From: Lachnoclostridium sp.
GTDB lineage: Bacteria > Bacteroidota > Bacteroidia > Bacteroidales > Muribaculaceae
Direction: 5' to 3'
Assembly (NCBI GenBank): GCA_023667185.1
Contig: JAMPAP010000002.1
Coordinates: forward strand, 256,154 to 320,153
DNA length: 64,000 nt
The number at the start of each line of letters is the position of its first letter. The stretch's first letter is position 1. Positions 27,182 to 35,968 of this stretch are shown one piece after another. The notes under the pieces were generated by a model, which was given only the letters and a program-made list of their open reading frames with translations, had not been told where the DNA came from and did not search any database. The translations under genes were made by a program, and so were the position numbers.

Positions 27182-28371
27182 TTTTGGCTCTTTTGTCGGA
27201 AGAATGTCAGCAGTAGAGCTGTCACAAAGTAAAGTGCTGTTAGGAGCCAGAGGTTTATATAATAGCGGTTTATGTCGGCAAGCGTGGCTCCGTCAGAGGA
27301 CATGTGGATAAATCCTTCCACCCCCCATGTGGCCGGTACAAGGGCAGATATCATTGTCCAGAAGCCGTTGAAGGCATATCGCGGCCAGGTAAGGCCTGAC
27401 AGGAACAGAAAGAGCAGCGAAGTGAATACCACAACCAACAGTGACGATTCGCGCTCTGTTACAAAAACGCCAACAGTCTCGCCAAGTAAGGCCGAGGCAA
27501 GCAGCATCGGGAAGATGAAGGGCATATACTCGTCGAAGGTGGCAAGATGTGGCAAGCTGAACATCCAAGGCACTATCTCTAAAATATAGTAGCAGAGGGG
27601 AAGGTAAATCACTATGTAGCAGAGCGTACGGCCAAGAATGGTGGTGACCGGCGAAGCTTCAATGGACATCGGGTCGTAGCCATGATTTCGGCGGCGACGC
27701 TCGGCGCGTCCTCCGGCAAGCATCGTGACTCCGAGGATCATGCTCTGCTGAAGGATGAGCACCACCACTCCGAGCATCACAAATGAAGCAAAGCCCTGGG
27801 TGACATCACCCACCATGACAGCTTGCTGATTCACAGGCAGGTCGCCGGATGATACACTCTCAGCTATAAGGCCGAGGTTGTCCACTCGCTCGTGGGTTAT
27901 CTTAAGGGTTTGGGCTATCTGGACATCAGTGATGGCGCTGACAAACGAGCGGTATCTCAGCAGCAGCGACATATCGTCGTAGAAGGTTACCACGGCCTGA
28001 CGCCCCTGACTGAGGCGGGTGTCGTAGTCGTCAGGGATAAGGAGGATACCGTAGCATTTCTTTTCATGCCATGCGCGGCGTGCATCGGGCAGATCAGTAG
28101 CATAGCCTGCTATCTTTATGGCCTGAGTGGCGTCAAGAGCTCTGACGAGCTCGCGTGACCTGGCCGAGCGGGAGTTGTCAATCACCACTACGGGCATATC
28201 TGTCACTATCTCAGGGTTGTAGATGAGGGTGTAGACTATGGGATAGGCTGTGGGCAGGCCGAAGAAGAAGAGGAGCACTCCAAGATCAGTGAACACCAGA
28301 TAGAATTCCCTGCGCCATACCCGGAAGAGTGTGACAAACCAGCGTGCTATATTTTGGAAAAATCGTTTCAT
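27160..28371 (-). CDS. ABC-2 type transporter permease 2
   Basis: A 403-residue membrane protein with one N-terminal helix, a large periplasmic domain (to about residue 180), and five or six C-terminal helices, the ABC2_membrane_3 layout of YhhJ/YbhR exporters. It is the last gene of a TolC-HlyD-permease-permease operon. No ATPase gene accompanies it. Substrate unknown; such systems export drugs, lipids or small hydrophobic compounds. Confidence 0.88.
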   Translation of the reverse strand: MKRFFQNIARWFVTLFRVWRREFYLVFTDLGVLLFFFGLPTAYPIVYTLIYNPEIVTDMPVVVIDNSRSARSRELVRALDATQAIKIAGYATDLPDARRAWHEKKCYGILLIPDDYDTRLSQGRQAVVTFYDDMSLLLRYRSFVSAITDVQIAQTLKITHERVDNLGLIAESVSSGDLPVNQQAVMVGDVTQGFASFVMLGVVVLILQQSMILGVTMLAGGRAERRRRNHGYDPMSIEASPVTTILGRTLCYIVIYLPLCYYILEIVPWMFSLPHLATFDEYMPFIFPMLLASALLGETVGVFVTERESSLLVVVFTSLLFLFLSGLTWPRYAFNGFWTMISALVPATWGVEGFIHMSSDGATLADINRYYINLWLLTALYFVTALLLTFFRQKSQKLPVLNN

Positions 28372-28384
28372 AACTCACTTGTTT

Positions 28385-29539
28385 TCAGGGGACATATACG
28401 GGGTTGAGCATACGGTGGCGCAGACGGCGAAGTCCTATGACGGGAAGAAGCAGGAACACAAGCAGTGCCACATAGTAGAAGCGGGAGTAGTAGATGGGTA
28501 TGCCGTTGAGTGCCTGATCGATATAGATGAGGAAGTAATAGCGGATGGGGAAACAGTAAGAGAAGATCCCTACCGCGCCATACATCTGCTCTACCGGGAA
28601 GGAGAAACCTGCTACCGAGAAGCAGAGAATGCCGAACAGCGAGCATATCGACAAGGCCATCCTGAGGTTGGGAACTATCTCTACGATGCATACGGCGAAG
28701 GCCTGGCAGGCCATCACCATCAGCACCATGGCTGTGATGATGTGCAGCGGGTGATTGTTGAGCGGGAAGTCGAGATAGCGGAACATGATGGCTTGTAGAG
28801 CCACTCCTACGGCCGAGAAAACCACCGTCTGCGGTAACAGCTTGCCGGCCAGCGCGACAGCCATATTCCCACCGGCTGTGCGAAGCCATTCTACTGAGGT
28901 GCCTTGCTTCTGCTCCTGACAGATGCTGAAGGCTGTGACGGTCATTATCAGAAGAGCCAGCAGGCAAGGGAGGAAGGAGTTGGAGAGGTAGATATTATAG
29001 TTGGTCCACGGATTATTGAGCGGTCGATCCTGAACCACAAGTGGTTGCAGTAGCGGCGATGCAAGGTAGTCGCCTACGCCGGCTGATACAAGCTCTGTCC
29101 TGACAATAGAGCCGGCCGTAGACACGGCTATAGTCTTGAATCCCTTGAAAGTCAGCGTTCCGGGAACAAAAATTGTCATGTTGCAATAGTAGGTCAGCGT
29201 GGGTGTACGTCCGGCTATAGCGTCCTTCTGGAAATTCTCCGGTATCATGAAGAAGCCGAAAATCTCGCCGCTGCGGATCTTCTCCATTGCCTTGTCGTAG
29301 GATTCCAAATCCTCGGTTATGTCAATCAGTTCCATGGCGTTAAGTTGCCGTATGGTCTGGCGTGACATCGACGAGCGATCATGATCCACCACTGCTGAGG
29401 GCACTTTCAGCGGCAGGCCCTCGTTCATGAGATTGAGGAAAAAGAAAATCATCACAGAGGGCACGACAGCCATCATGAAGAAATAGATTTTCCTCATGCC
29501 CAGCTGGCGAATACCTCTTTTTAATGAATTTCCTAACAT
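28385..29539 (-). CDS. ABC-2 type transporter permease 1
   Basis: A 384-residue paralogue of the next gene with the same topology: N-terminal helix (FFMMAVVPSVMIFFFLNLM), periplasmic domain with SAVVDHDRSSMSRQTIRQL, and C-terminal helices. The two permeases likely form a heterodimer. It lies 10 bp after the HlyD gene and 13 bp before permease 2. Confidence 0.88.
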   Translation of the reverse strand: MLGNSLKRGIRQLGMRKIYFFMMAVVPSVMIFFFLNLMNEGLPLKVPSAVVDHDRSSMSRQTIRQLNAMELIDITEDLESYDKAMEKIRSGEIFGFFMIPENFQKDAIAGRTPTLTYYCNMTIFVPGTLTFKGFKTIAVSTAGSIVRTELVSAGVGDYLASPLLQPLVVQDRPLNNPWTNYNIYLSNSFLPCLLALLIMTVTAFSICQEQKQGTSVEWLRTAGGNMAVALAGKLLPQTVVFSAVGVALQAIMFRYLDFPLNNHPLHIITAMVLMVMACQAFAVCIVEIVPNLRMALSICSLFGILCFSVAGFSFPVEQMYGAVGIFSYCFPIRYYFLIYIDQALNGIPIYYSRFYYVALLVFLLLPVIGLRRLRHRMLNPVYVP

Positions 29540-29549
29540 ACCGTGAAAG

Positions 29550-30569
29550 TTATTTTTCGTAATACACTACAGTCATTCCGGGGCGCAGATCAGGGATATC
29601 CTCTACAGGACGAGCCTTTATTTCAAAAGTTTTGCTATCCCACTGGCCGGTAGCCTTGGTGGCACGCCAGGTGGCATAGGAGCCGAGGTCGCGGACGTAG
29701 TAGATTTTCACCTTGATATGGCGCTTGTCAAGGGCGGGCACCATGACTTCGATCTCGTCGCCGAGCTTGAGCTGTGAAAGGAGTCCTTCGCGGACATTGA
29801 AGGTCACCCATTTGTCGCTGATTTTCAGCAGGCTCATGATAGGAGCACCAAGTGAAACCAGCTCGCCAACCTCGGGGTAAATCTGGTCAATCTGGCCGTC
29901 GCAGGGAGCTACAAGATATTGATCTTCAAGCAGGCTCTCCACTTCGGCCACGCCGCCGCGGGCTACGCTGACCATCGCCTCGGCATTGGCTTTGTCCTCT
30001 TTCTGGGCGCCGTCACGGGCAAGTGACAGCTGACTCTTGGCAGCTGACTCCGCGGCAACGGCAGCATCGTAGGCAGCCTTGGCTTCATCACGCTTCTGCT
30101 CCGACACAACACCCTCTTTATAAAGGTTTTCCAGTCGGCGGTAAGTCTTTTCAGTTATTTCTCTTGCGGCAGCGGCCTGAGCTACAAGATCAGCGGCGGC
30201 CTGAATGATCTGCGAGCGGGTTCCGGCGTCAACCTTCTGATTTATAGCTGATGCGGCATTCTCCATGCCTTCGGCCTGCATCATCTTGGCCTCCACCAGC
30301 GACGAATAGATATGCACCAGCGTATCGCCGGCCTTCACCATATCGCCCTCGCTGACGTAGAAGTCGCGAACGCGGCCGGGTAGTTTGCCGGAGATTTTAA
30401 CCGAGGTAGCATCAGCCTGACCCTCAATCAGTTCGTCGGGGCGCGACAGGAAGCAGAAGCCTATGATCGCCAGGATGATACACATAGCGACAAAAATAGC
30501 TAATGCAGTGAGCAGCAACTTGTTTTCACGCTGCTCGGGGATAGTAGTCTTATTATTATTTTCAGCCAT
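29550..30569 (-). CDS. HlyD-family membrane fusion protein
   Basis: Periplasmic adaptor joining the ABC-2 permeases to the TolC channel. The 339-residue protein has one N-terminal helix (LLLTALAIFVAMCIILAIIG), a split biotinyl-lipoyl domain (KISGKLPGRVRDFYVSEGD; VAPCDGQIDQIYPEVGE), a long helical hairpin between them (about residues 100-215) and a beta barrel. It lies 11 bp after the TolC gene. Confidence 0.92.
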   Translation of the reverse strand: MAENNNKTTIPEQRENKLLLTALAIFVAMCIILAIIGFCFLSRPDELIEGQADATSVKISGKLPGRVRDFYVSEGDMVKAGDTLVHIYSSLVEAKMMQAEGMENAASAINQKVDAGTRSQIIQAAADLVAQAAAAREITEKTYRRLENLYKEGVVSEQKRDEAKAAYDAAVAAESAAKSQLSLARDGAQKEDKANAEAMVSVARGGVAEVESLLEDQYLVAPCDGQIDQIYPEVGELVSLGAPIMSLLKISDKWVTFNVREGLLSQLKLGDEIEVMVPALDKRHIKVKIYYVRDLGSYATWRATKATGQWDSKTFEIKARPVEDIPDLRPGMTVVYYEK

Positions 30570-30580
30570 AGCAGTAAATT

Positions 30581-32047
30581 TTATTTAACGTAAGTATCAA
30601 GACGACCGAGCACCTTCGAGAGGTACACATCACAAAGGAAGATGTCGATGCGGGCATCAATATTTTCAGAATTGGCTTTAAGCCAAGCAGTTTGTGCTTC
30701 CATGACATTGTCAACTGTCATTACACCTTCCTTGTAGCCGAGAGTGGCCTGACGGAGATTTTCATCGGCCTTCTCGAGGTTAGATGAGGTCATGGCGTAG
30801 GTCTTGGCGGCCTCGCGTGACTTGAACGAAGCCTGACTAACCTGCAGATCTATAAGCTCCCGGGCATCTTCTAACTCAAGTCGTGCAATAGCCGTCTGAG
30901 CTTTTGCGGCCTTGTATTTAGCGAGGTTCCCTCCCCAGTGGATCAGCGGCACCGTAAGCATGGCTCCTACGGAAAATGCTCCACCGAACTTCCGTTTGAA
31001 GCCATCGTACATATTGGGGTTGCTAAACGAATAGGCACCCACGAGCGCCAGTGACGGGAGCATCGAAGAGCGCTCCACCTTCTCCTTCTCGCCGTAAATT
31101 TTCACGCCATATTCAAGAGCACGAAGGTCGTCTCGACGGGCATAAACATCAGCCATATCGTAAGTTACCGGGGCGGTAGAAGCATCAGCAAGAGCTTCAG
31201 TATCTTCATCTACGAGATGCAGGTCAGAGTCAATCGGTAGGCCGCACACCTGAGCTAAAGCCATGCGTGACAGCACCAGGCCATTTTCCACCTTTGTGAG
31301 GTCCACCTTTGCAGAATTAAGCTTAACATCCACGGTAAGCAGGTCAGAACGCGTGGCCACACCCTCTCGGAGCATTGCCTCCACATTATTATGAAGAGTG
31401 TCGAGAAGATCAACGTAACTGACTGCAAGCCTGTATTTTGCTTTAAGCGAAACCACCAACCAGTAAGCGGCATCTACAGCACACACAACGTTTTGCGCCT
31501 CATTATCTCGGAGCGATCGGGCAAGATTCTCGGCATAGCCGGTTATCTTATTCATAGCCACGATCTTACCTCCCATAAAAATGGGTTGCGTAAGAGTCAA
31601 CCCGCCAAAGAACACGTTATGAATATCAAAAGTCATAGCATCTTTTGGGATAAGAGCCACCTGGTCAAAGATATACTGGCCGTTTGCATCCATCATCGGC
31701 TCTCCTGTGGCAGGATTTTTCACCACTGAGAATTGGTAGCTCTGTGTGGACATATCGAAACTCTTCACCGGCAGGAGTTGGTCAGAATCGTAGACCGACA
31801 GCTTGCGGGAATTATACATATAGCCTCCGGCGAAATCGATCGACGGAAGGTAGGCGGCAAAGGCCTCGTCGTTCTGATAGTGAGCGACGTTAATTTTCTC
31901 GTTTTGAATTCTGATTTTCTTGTTGTTTTTCAGAGCCATATCTCGGCATTGCTCCAGCGTAACCGGTGCCTCAGGCACTTGGGAAGAAGCTATCAAAGAC
32001 AGAGTCAACGGGAAGATCAGCAGTAACCTATGTAAACGCATAATCAA
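30581..32047 (-). CDS. TolC-family outer-membrane efflux protein
   Basis: A 488-residue outer-membrane channel with a signal peptide (MRLHRLLLIFPLTLSLIASS), two OEP repeats with long helices and the family ends (LEQCRDMALKNN near the start; YKEGVMTVDNVMEAQTAWL near the end). First gene of the exporter operon. Two starts are possible (32047 or two codons later). Confidence 0.93.
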   Translation of the reverse strand: MIMRLHRLLLIFPLTLSLIASSQVPEAPVTLEQCRDMALKNNKKIRIQNEKINVAHYQNDEAFAAYLPSIDFAGGYMYNSRKLSVYDSDQLLPVKSFDMSTQSYQFSVVKNPATGEPMMDANGQYIFDQVALIPKDAMTFDIHNVFFGGLTLTQPIFMGGKIVAMNKITGYAENLARSLRDNEAQNVVCAVDAAYWLVVSLKAKYRLAVSYVDLLDTLHNNVEAMLREGVATRSDLLTVDVKLNSAKVDLTKVENGLVLSRMALAQVCGLPIDSDLHLVDEDTEALADASTAPVTYDMADVYARRDDLRALEYGVKIYGEKEKVERSSMLPSLALVGAYSFSNPNMYDGFKRKFGGAFSVGAMLTVPLIHWGGNLAKYKAAKAQTAIARLELEDARELIDLQVSQASFKSREAAKTYAMTSSNLEKADENLRQATLGYKEGVMTVDNVMEAQTAWLKANSENIDARIDIFLCDVYLSKVLGRLDTYVK

Positions 32048-32064
32048 ATAGTCTTAACGTGATG

Positions 32065-32072
32065 CAAATATA
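32065..32072 (-). promoter_or_regulatory. -7 box of the TolC-HlyD-ABC operon
   Basis: Minus strand TATATTTG, 17 bp from the TolC start; only a poor -33 element upstream. Confidence 0.45.
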
Positions 32073-32199
32073 ACACCAATTAACATACCATAGTTCAATG
32101 GGCAGGGTAAAAACTTTTCCGAAAAGGGAGAAAAATTGTTCACTTTTAGATGCTGGATTTTTGTGCTAAAATAAAAAAAGGTATTAAAGCAAAAAAAGT

Positions 32200-32230
32200 T
32201 TTGATAGATGGAGAAAAATGAGTAACTTTG
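32200..32230 (+). promoter_or_regulatory. promoter of rpmE2
   Basis: TTTG (32200-32203), 19 bp, TAACTTTG (32223-32230). The predicted leader is about 70 nt, long enough for control by ribosomal protein or zinc status, but I see no named motif. Confidence 0.7.
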
Positions 32231-32306
32231 CCCTGCCATTACGAGAAATTAGCGTCTTACCAGCGCGTGTTTTTCTTAAAATTGACTATTAAACTATTCA
32301 AAGACA

Positions 32307-32561
32307 ATGAAAAAAGATATTCATCCCTCAAATTACCGCGAAGTAGTTTTTAAGGACATGTCAAACGATGAGATCTTCATCACTCGTTCAACAGTCGCTA
32401 CCCGCGAAGAAATCGAAGTTGACGGTGTAACTTATCCTCTTGTAAAGCTTGAAATCACCAGCTCCTCACACCCCTTCTTCACCGGCAAGCAGAAACTCGT
32501 CGACACCGCAGGACGTGTAGATAAGTTCATGAGCCGCTACGGTAACCGTCGCAAGAAATAA
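32307..32561 (+). CDS. rpmE2: 50S ribosomal protein L31 type B
   Basis: Ribosomal large-subunit protein of 84 residues. It matches L31 ([39 protein letters not shown]) but has no cysteine, so it is the zinc-independent type B. It stands alone with its own promoter and terminator. Confidence 0.96.
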   Translation: MKKDIHPSNYREVVFKDMSNDEIFITRSTVATREEIEVDGVTYPLVKLEITSSSHPFFTGKQKLVDTAGRVDKFMSRYGNRRKK

Positions 32562-32600
32562 TTGACTGATTCATTGTCAAGATTTCCAAAGAGATAAAAA

Positions 32601-32630
32601 GCCGCTTCCCTAACGGGAGGCGGCTTTTTT
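32601..32630 (+). terminator. intrinsic terminator of rpmE2
   Basis: A 10-bp stem GCCGCTTCCC/GGGAGGCGGC (one G-U pair), loop TAAC, then six T. Confidence 0.9.
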
Positions 32631-32660
32631 AGGGCTAATGGGGGAGGCATGACGCATCAT

Positions 32661-32730
32661 GATGAAGCATGATGGAGCATGATGGAGCATGATGGAGCAT
32701 GACGGAGCATGACGGAGCATGATAATACAT
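32661..32730. repeat. 10-bp tandem repeat, about seven units
   Basis: The unit GATGGAGCAT is repeated with exact 10-bp period (GATGAAGCAT, three perfect copies, two GACGGAGCAT, then a decayed copy) between the convergent rpmE2 and tsf terminators. Confidence 0.85.
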
Positions 32731-32732
32731 AA

Positions 32733-32763
32733 AGCACCGGGGTTCGGAGGAACACCCGGCGCT
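32733..32763 (-). terminator. probable terminator of tsf
   Basis: AGCACCGGGG and ACACCCGGCGCT form a GC-rich hairpin with one mismatch; the minus strand continues with a short T-rich stretch (TTTATGTATTAT). Confidence 0.55.
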
Positions 32764-32783
32764 GCTATTGGGATTGGGAGGGA

Positions 32784-33776
32784 TTAGTCTTCGTTGAGGT
32801 TAACGCGCTTGAATTCTACAGCTACGAGGCCTTTCTGAGCCTGAGCGAGATACTGGCCAATGGTGAGGTTTCCATCTTTGATGAATTCCTGCTCCATGAG
32901 GCAAGATTCTTTGTAGAACTTGTTGAGACGACCTTTGACGATATTTTCGATCATCTGCTGGGGGAGGTTAGCGGCTTTTTGCTCAGCGACTTCGGCTTTG
33001 ATCTTGCGAGCCTGCTCAGCCTGCTCGGGAGTGATCCAGCCTTTGGACATATTGCTTTCGATGTGAGCTTCGCTGTCGACGTGAGCGGGGTTGATGCCAG
33101 CCTTGGAGAGGGCTGCGTCAACGGCTTTGCGAACCTGCTCTTCTTTAGTTTTCTCGATAGCGACGTTTTTCTCTGACTCGATTACTTCGGCGGGAACGCT
33201 TTCGCGGTCAACGGCTACGGGGTTCATTGAAGCGACCTGCATAGCGATATCGCGACCTACCTGATAGTCAACGCCTTCGAGGTTGAAACCTACGATAGTG
33301 GCGAGCTTGTTTCCGAGGTGGTTGTAAGAAGTGGTAGAGGGGGCGGTGATGGTCTCGTAAGCACCGATTTCCATCTTTTCGCCGGTCTTGCCGACCTCTT
33401 CAACGATGAGGGCTTCGATGGTGCGACCATCGAGTTCGAGAGCTTTGAGAGCAGCGAGGTCAGCTATGCGGTTAGCAACAGCTGCATCGAGGATGCGCTG
33501 AGTAAGGGCGACGAATCCGGCATTCTTAGCCACGAAGTCAGTTTCGCAATTGAGGGCAACCACAGCTGCGAAGTTTCCTTCGTTTTTGGCGAGAACGCAA
33601 CCTTCAGAAGCTTCACGGTCCTCACGCTTGGCTGCAACAGCCTGGCCTTTTTTGCGAAGGATTTCAACGGCTGCTTCGATGTCGCCGTTAGTCTCGTTAA
33701 GAGCTTTTTTGCAGTCCATCAAGCCGGCTGAAGTAAGGTGGCGCAGCTTGGTGATTTCTGCCATTGTAACTGCCAT
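32784..33776 (-). CDS. tsf: elongation factor Ts
   Basis: Nucleotide-exchange factor for EF-Tu. The 330-residue protein starts with the N-terminal UBA-like domain (TMAEITKLRHLTSAGLMDCK), has the TDFVAKN motif at about residue 80, and ends with a long C-terminal domain including LMEQEFIKD. It is the last gene of the rplM-rpsI-rpsB-tsf block, 41 bp after rpsB. Confidence 0.97.
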   Translation of the reverse strand: MAVTMAEITKLRHLTSAGLMDCKKALNETNGDIEAAVEILRKKGQAVAAKREDREASEGCVLAKNEGNFAAVVALNCETDFVAKNAGFVALTQRILDAAVANRIADLAALKALELDGRTIEALIVEEVGKTGEKMEIGAYETITAPSTTSYNHLGNKLATIVGFNLEGVDYQVGRDIAMQVASMNPVAVDRESVPAEVIESEKNVAIEKTKEEQVRKAVDAALSKAGINPAHVDSEAHIESNMSKGWITPEQAEQARKIKAEVAEQKAANLPQQMIENIVKGRLNKFYKESCLMEQEFIKDGNLTIGQYLAQAQKGLVAVEFKRVNLNED

Positions 33777-33817
33777 ATTATAAACAGGGTGTTATTCGGT
33801 TAGAAAATAGGGGATTA

Positions 33818-34675
33818 TTAAGCCTCGGCAGCGGGAGCAGCTTCAGCGGCAGGAGCAGCTTCAGCTTCAGCTGCGGGAGCCTCGGCAGCTGCGGGAGCGT
33901 CGTTGCGTTTTACGCGGCGGCGTTCGCGGCGTGGAGCAGCCTTCTCGTCAGCCTGCTCAGCAGAAGCCTTCTCGTCAGCCTTCTCGACCTTACGCTCTTC
34001 GAGACCCTCGTTGATAGCAGCACAAACGGTGTCGAGGATGATCTCGATTGACTTAGAAGCGTCGTCGTTTGCGGGGATAACGAAATCTACAGAGTTGGGG
34101 TCAGAGTTAGTGTCGACGATACCGAACACGGGGATACCGAGGCGGTTAGCTTCAGCGACAGCGATGTGCTCTTTGAGAACATCGACAACGAAGAGAGCAG
34201 AGGGGAGGCGGTTAAGGTCAGCGATAGAGCCGAGGTTCTTCTCGAGCTTGGCGCGCTGGCGAGTGATCTGGAGTTTCTCGCGTTTAGAGAGGTTATCGAA
34301 AGTGCCATCCTTGGTCATCTTGTCGATAGTAGTCATCTTCTTGACAGCCTTGCGGATAGTGGGGAAGTTGGTGAGCATACCGCCGGGCCAGCGTTCGATA
34401 ACGTAGGGCATATTTACAGAAGAGGCTTTTTCAGCGAGGAGCTCTTTAGCCTGCTTTTTGGTAGCGACGAAAAGGATTTTCTTACCACCTTTAGCGATGT
34501 TACGGAGAGCGTTAGCAGCTTCTTCGAGCTTTGCCTGAGTCTTGTAGAGGTCGATAATGTGGATACCGTTGCGCTCCATGAAGATATAGGGCGCCATAGC
34601 AGGATTCCATTTTCTTTTCATGTGGCCGAAATGGCAGCCTGCTTCGAGGAGTTGGTCAAAATTAGGAGTTGACAT
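33818..34675 (-). CDS. rpsB: 30S ribosomal protein S2
   Basis: Small-subunit ribosomal protein with the normal S2 core (LLEAGCHFGHMKRKWNPAM; ERWPGGMLTNFPTI; VIPANDDASKSIEIIL). Its 285 residues exceed the usual length by a C-terminal tail of about 55 residues, first charged (ERRRVKRND) and then Ala/Glu-rich (repeats of PAAEA). The tail should be disordered and lie outside the S2 core. Confidence 0.97.
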   Translation of the reverse strand: MSTPNFDQLLEAGCHFGHMKRKWNPAMAPYIFMERNGIHIIDLYKTQAKLEEAANALRNIAKGGKKILFVATKKQAKELLAEKASSVNMPYVIERWPGGMLTNFPTIRKAVKKMTTIDKMTKDGTFDNLSKREKLQITRQRAKLEKNLGSIADLNRLPSALFVVDVLKEHIAVAEANRLGIPVFGIVDTNSDPNSVDFVIPANDDASKSIEIILDTVCAAINEGLEERKVEKADEKASAEQADEKAAPRRERRRVKRNDAPAAAEAPAAEAEAAPAAEAAPAAEA

Positions 34676-34776
34676 GATAGGAATTTGAAAGATGTTTACG
34701 TTCTTCTTAATGATTTCAATTCAGCGGTAGGGAACGTGTCCATCCGCCGGATTTAGATTCTAAACAATATATAGCA

Positions 34777-34799
34777 CCGGAGGCGAATCAGGCCGCCGG
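34777..34799 (-). promoter_or_regulatory. hairpin in the rpsI-rpsB spacer
   Basis: CCGGAGGC/GCCGCCGG form an 8-bp stem with one mismatch in the 140-bp gap between rpsI and rpsB. It could be part of an S2-responsive leader or a weak attenuator; no T-tract follows. Confidence 0.35.
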
Positions 34800-34815
34800 G
34801 AGCGATCGTAAAGTA

Positions 34816-35202
34816 TTAACGCTTAGAGAACTGGAAGCGTTTGCGAGCCTTGGGACGACCGGGTTTCTTACGCTCGACGGCGCGGGGGTCGCGAGTCATG
34901 AATCCTTCGACGCGGAGAGCGTGCTTGTCCTCGGGGTTGATTTTAACGAGGGCGCGGGCGATAGCGAGACGTAGAGCCTCGGCCTGACCTTTGTATCCGC
35001 CGCCGTTAAGGTTCACTTTGATGTCGTATTTTTCAGCGACGTCGAGAGTGTTGAGGGGCTGTTTAACGATATATTGGAGGATGGATGAGGGGAAATACAC
35101 ATCCAAAGGACGCTTGTTGATAGTGATGGTGCCGTTACCTTCGTTAAGGATTACGCGAGCTACGGCAGCTTTACGACGTCCTACTGCATTAACTGATTCC
35201 AT
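34816..35202 (-). CDS. rpsI: 30S ribosomal protein S9
   Basis: Small-subunit protein of 128 residues. It has the family motifs GRRKAAVARV, GGGYKGQAEALRLAIARAL and the basic tail ending KRFQFSKR, whose last Arg reaches the P-site tRNA. It lies 9 bp after rplM, the universally conserved rplM-rpsI pair. Confidence 0.98.
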   Translation of the reverse strand: MESVNAVGRRKAAVARVILNEGNGTITINKRPLDVYFPSSILQYIVKQPLNTLDVAEKYDIKVNLNGGGYKGQAEALRLAIARALVKINPEDKHALRVEGFMTRDPRAVERKKPGRPKARKRFQFSKR

Positions 35203-35211
35203 TCTTCAATA

Positions 35212-35691
35212 TTATTTAATTTTGTTAATATCAATAAGTTCGGGGTTCTGAGCTTCGTGGGGATGAGTCGGGCCGTTGTAAACGTGCATATTTTCGATCA
35301 GACGGCGACCGAGACGGTTTTTGGGAAGCATACCTTTCACGACCTTTATGAAAAGGGGGTGGTAACCGGGTTTGATGTGCTTGTTGAAAGACTTCTTCAT
35401 GAGCACTTCAGGTGTAGAGACGCGCTGACCGCCGGGGTAACCGGTGTAGCGGAGGTATTCTCTGTCGGTCATTTTTTTGCCGGTAAGGCGCACTTTGTCA
35501 GCGTTGATGATTACAACGTTGTCGCCGCATTCGATGTTGGGCGAGTAGGAGGGTTTGTTTTTGCCGCGAAGAATAAGGGCGACAGTGGCGCAGAGGCGAC
35601 CGAGAACGAGGTCGGTAGCGTCGATAAGAACCCACTTGTGGTCAACGCTTTCAGCGTTGGGAGTAAGGGTTTTGTAGCTTAAAGTATCCAC
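35212..35691 (-). CDS. rplM: 50S ribosomal protein L13
   Basis: Large-subunit protein of 159 residues, an early assembly protein. Typical motifs are WVLIDATDLVLGRL, NKPSYSPNIECGDNVVIINA and VKGMLPKNRLGR. About 17 residues are added at the N-terminus relative to E. coli, as in other Bacteroidota. First gene of the ribosomal block. Confidence 0.98.
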   Translation of the reverse strand: MDTLSYKTLTPNAESVDHKWVLIDATDLVLGRLCATVALILRGKNKPSYSPNIECGDNVVIINADKVRLTGKKMTDREYLRYTGYPGGQRVSTPEVLMKKSFNKHIKPGYHPLFIKVVKGMLPKNRLGRRLIENMHVYNGPTHPHEAQNPELIDINKIK

Positions 35692-35803
35692 GTTTTAATG
35701 TTAATTAATAGATAGTTACTGATGGGGTGAGGTAGCATACGGACTCGGCCAAAAGTCGCGGTGCACTGTGCCCCGGGTTTATTAATTGGACATAATCGGA
35801 CTG

Positions 35804-35835
35804 CAAAGGTAGTGATTTTTCGTGGGGAAAGCAAT
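35804..35835 (-). promoter_or_regulatory. promoter of the rplM operon
   Basis: Minus strand ATTG (35832-35835), 20 bp, TACCTTTG (35804-35811). The leader to the rplM ATG would be about 110 nt and contains short inverted GC-rich segments, a plausible place for autogenous control. Confidence 0.6.
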
Positions 35836-35856
35836 AATCATTAATATTTTTTAACG

Positions 35857-35905
35857 ATGGGAGATTATGGGAGATTGTGGGAGTTGTGGGAATTATGGGA
35901 GGGAA
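35857..35905. repeat. degenerate 10-bp repeat upstream of rplM
   Basis: GATTATGGGA-type units recur with about 10-bp spacing (ATGGGAGATT, ATGGGAGATT, GTGGGAGTTG, TGGGAATTAT) in the spacer between rplM and the next gene. Confidence 0.6.
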
Positions 35906-35968
35906 TTGCCATTATGGTCAATTGATGGGAGTGGTGGGGTGTAATTTTGCTGAAAAAATTCAGTAATC

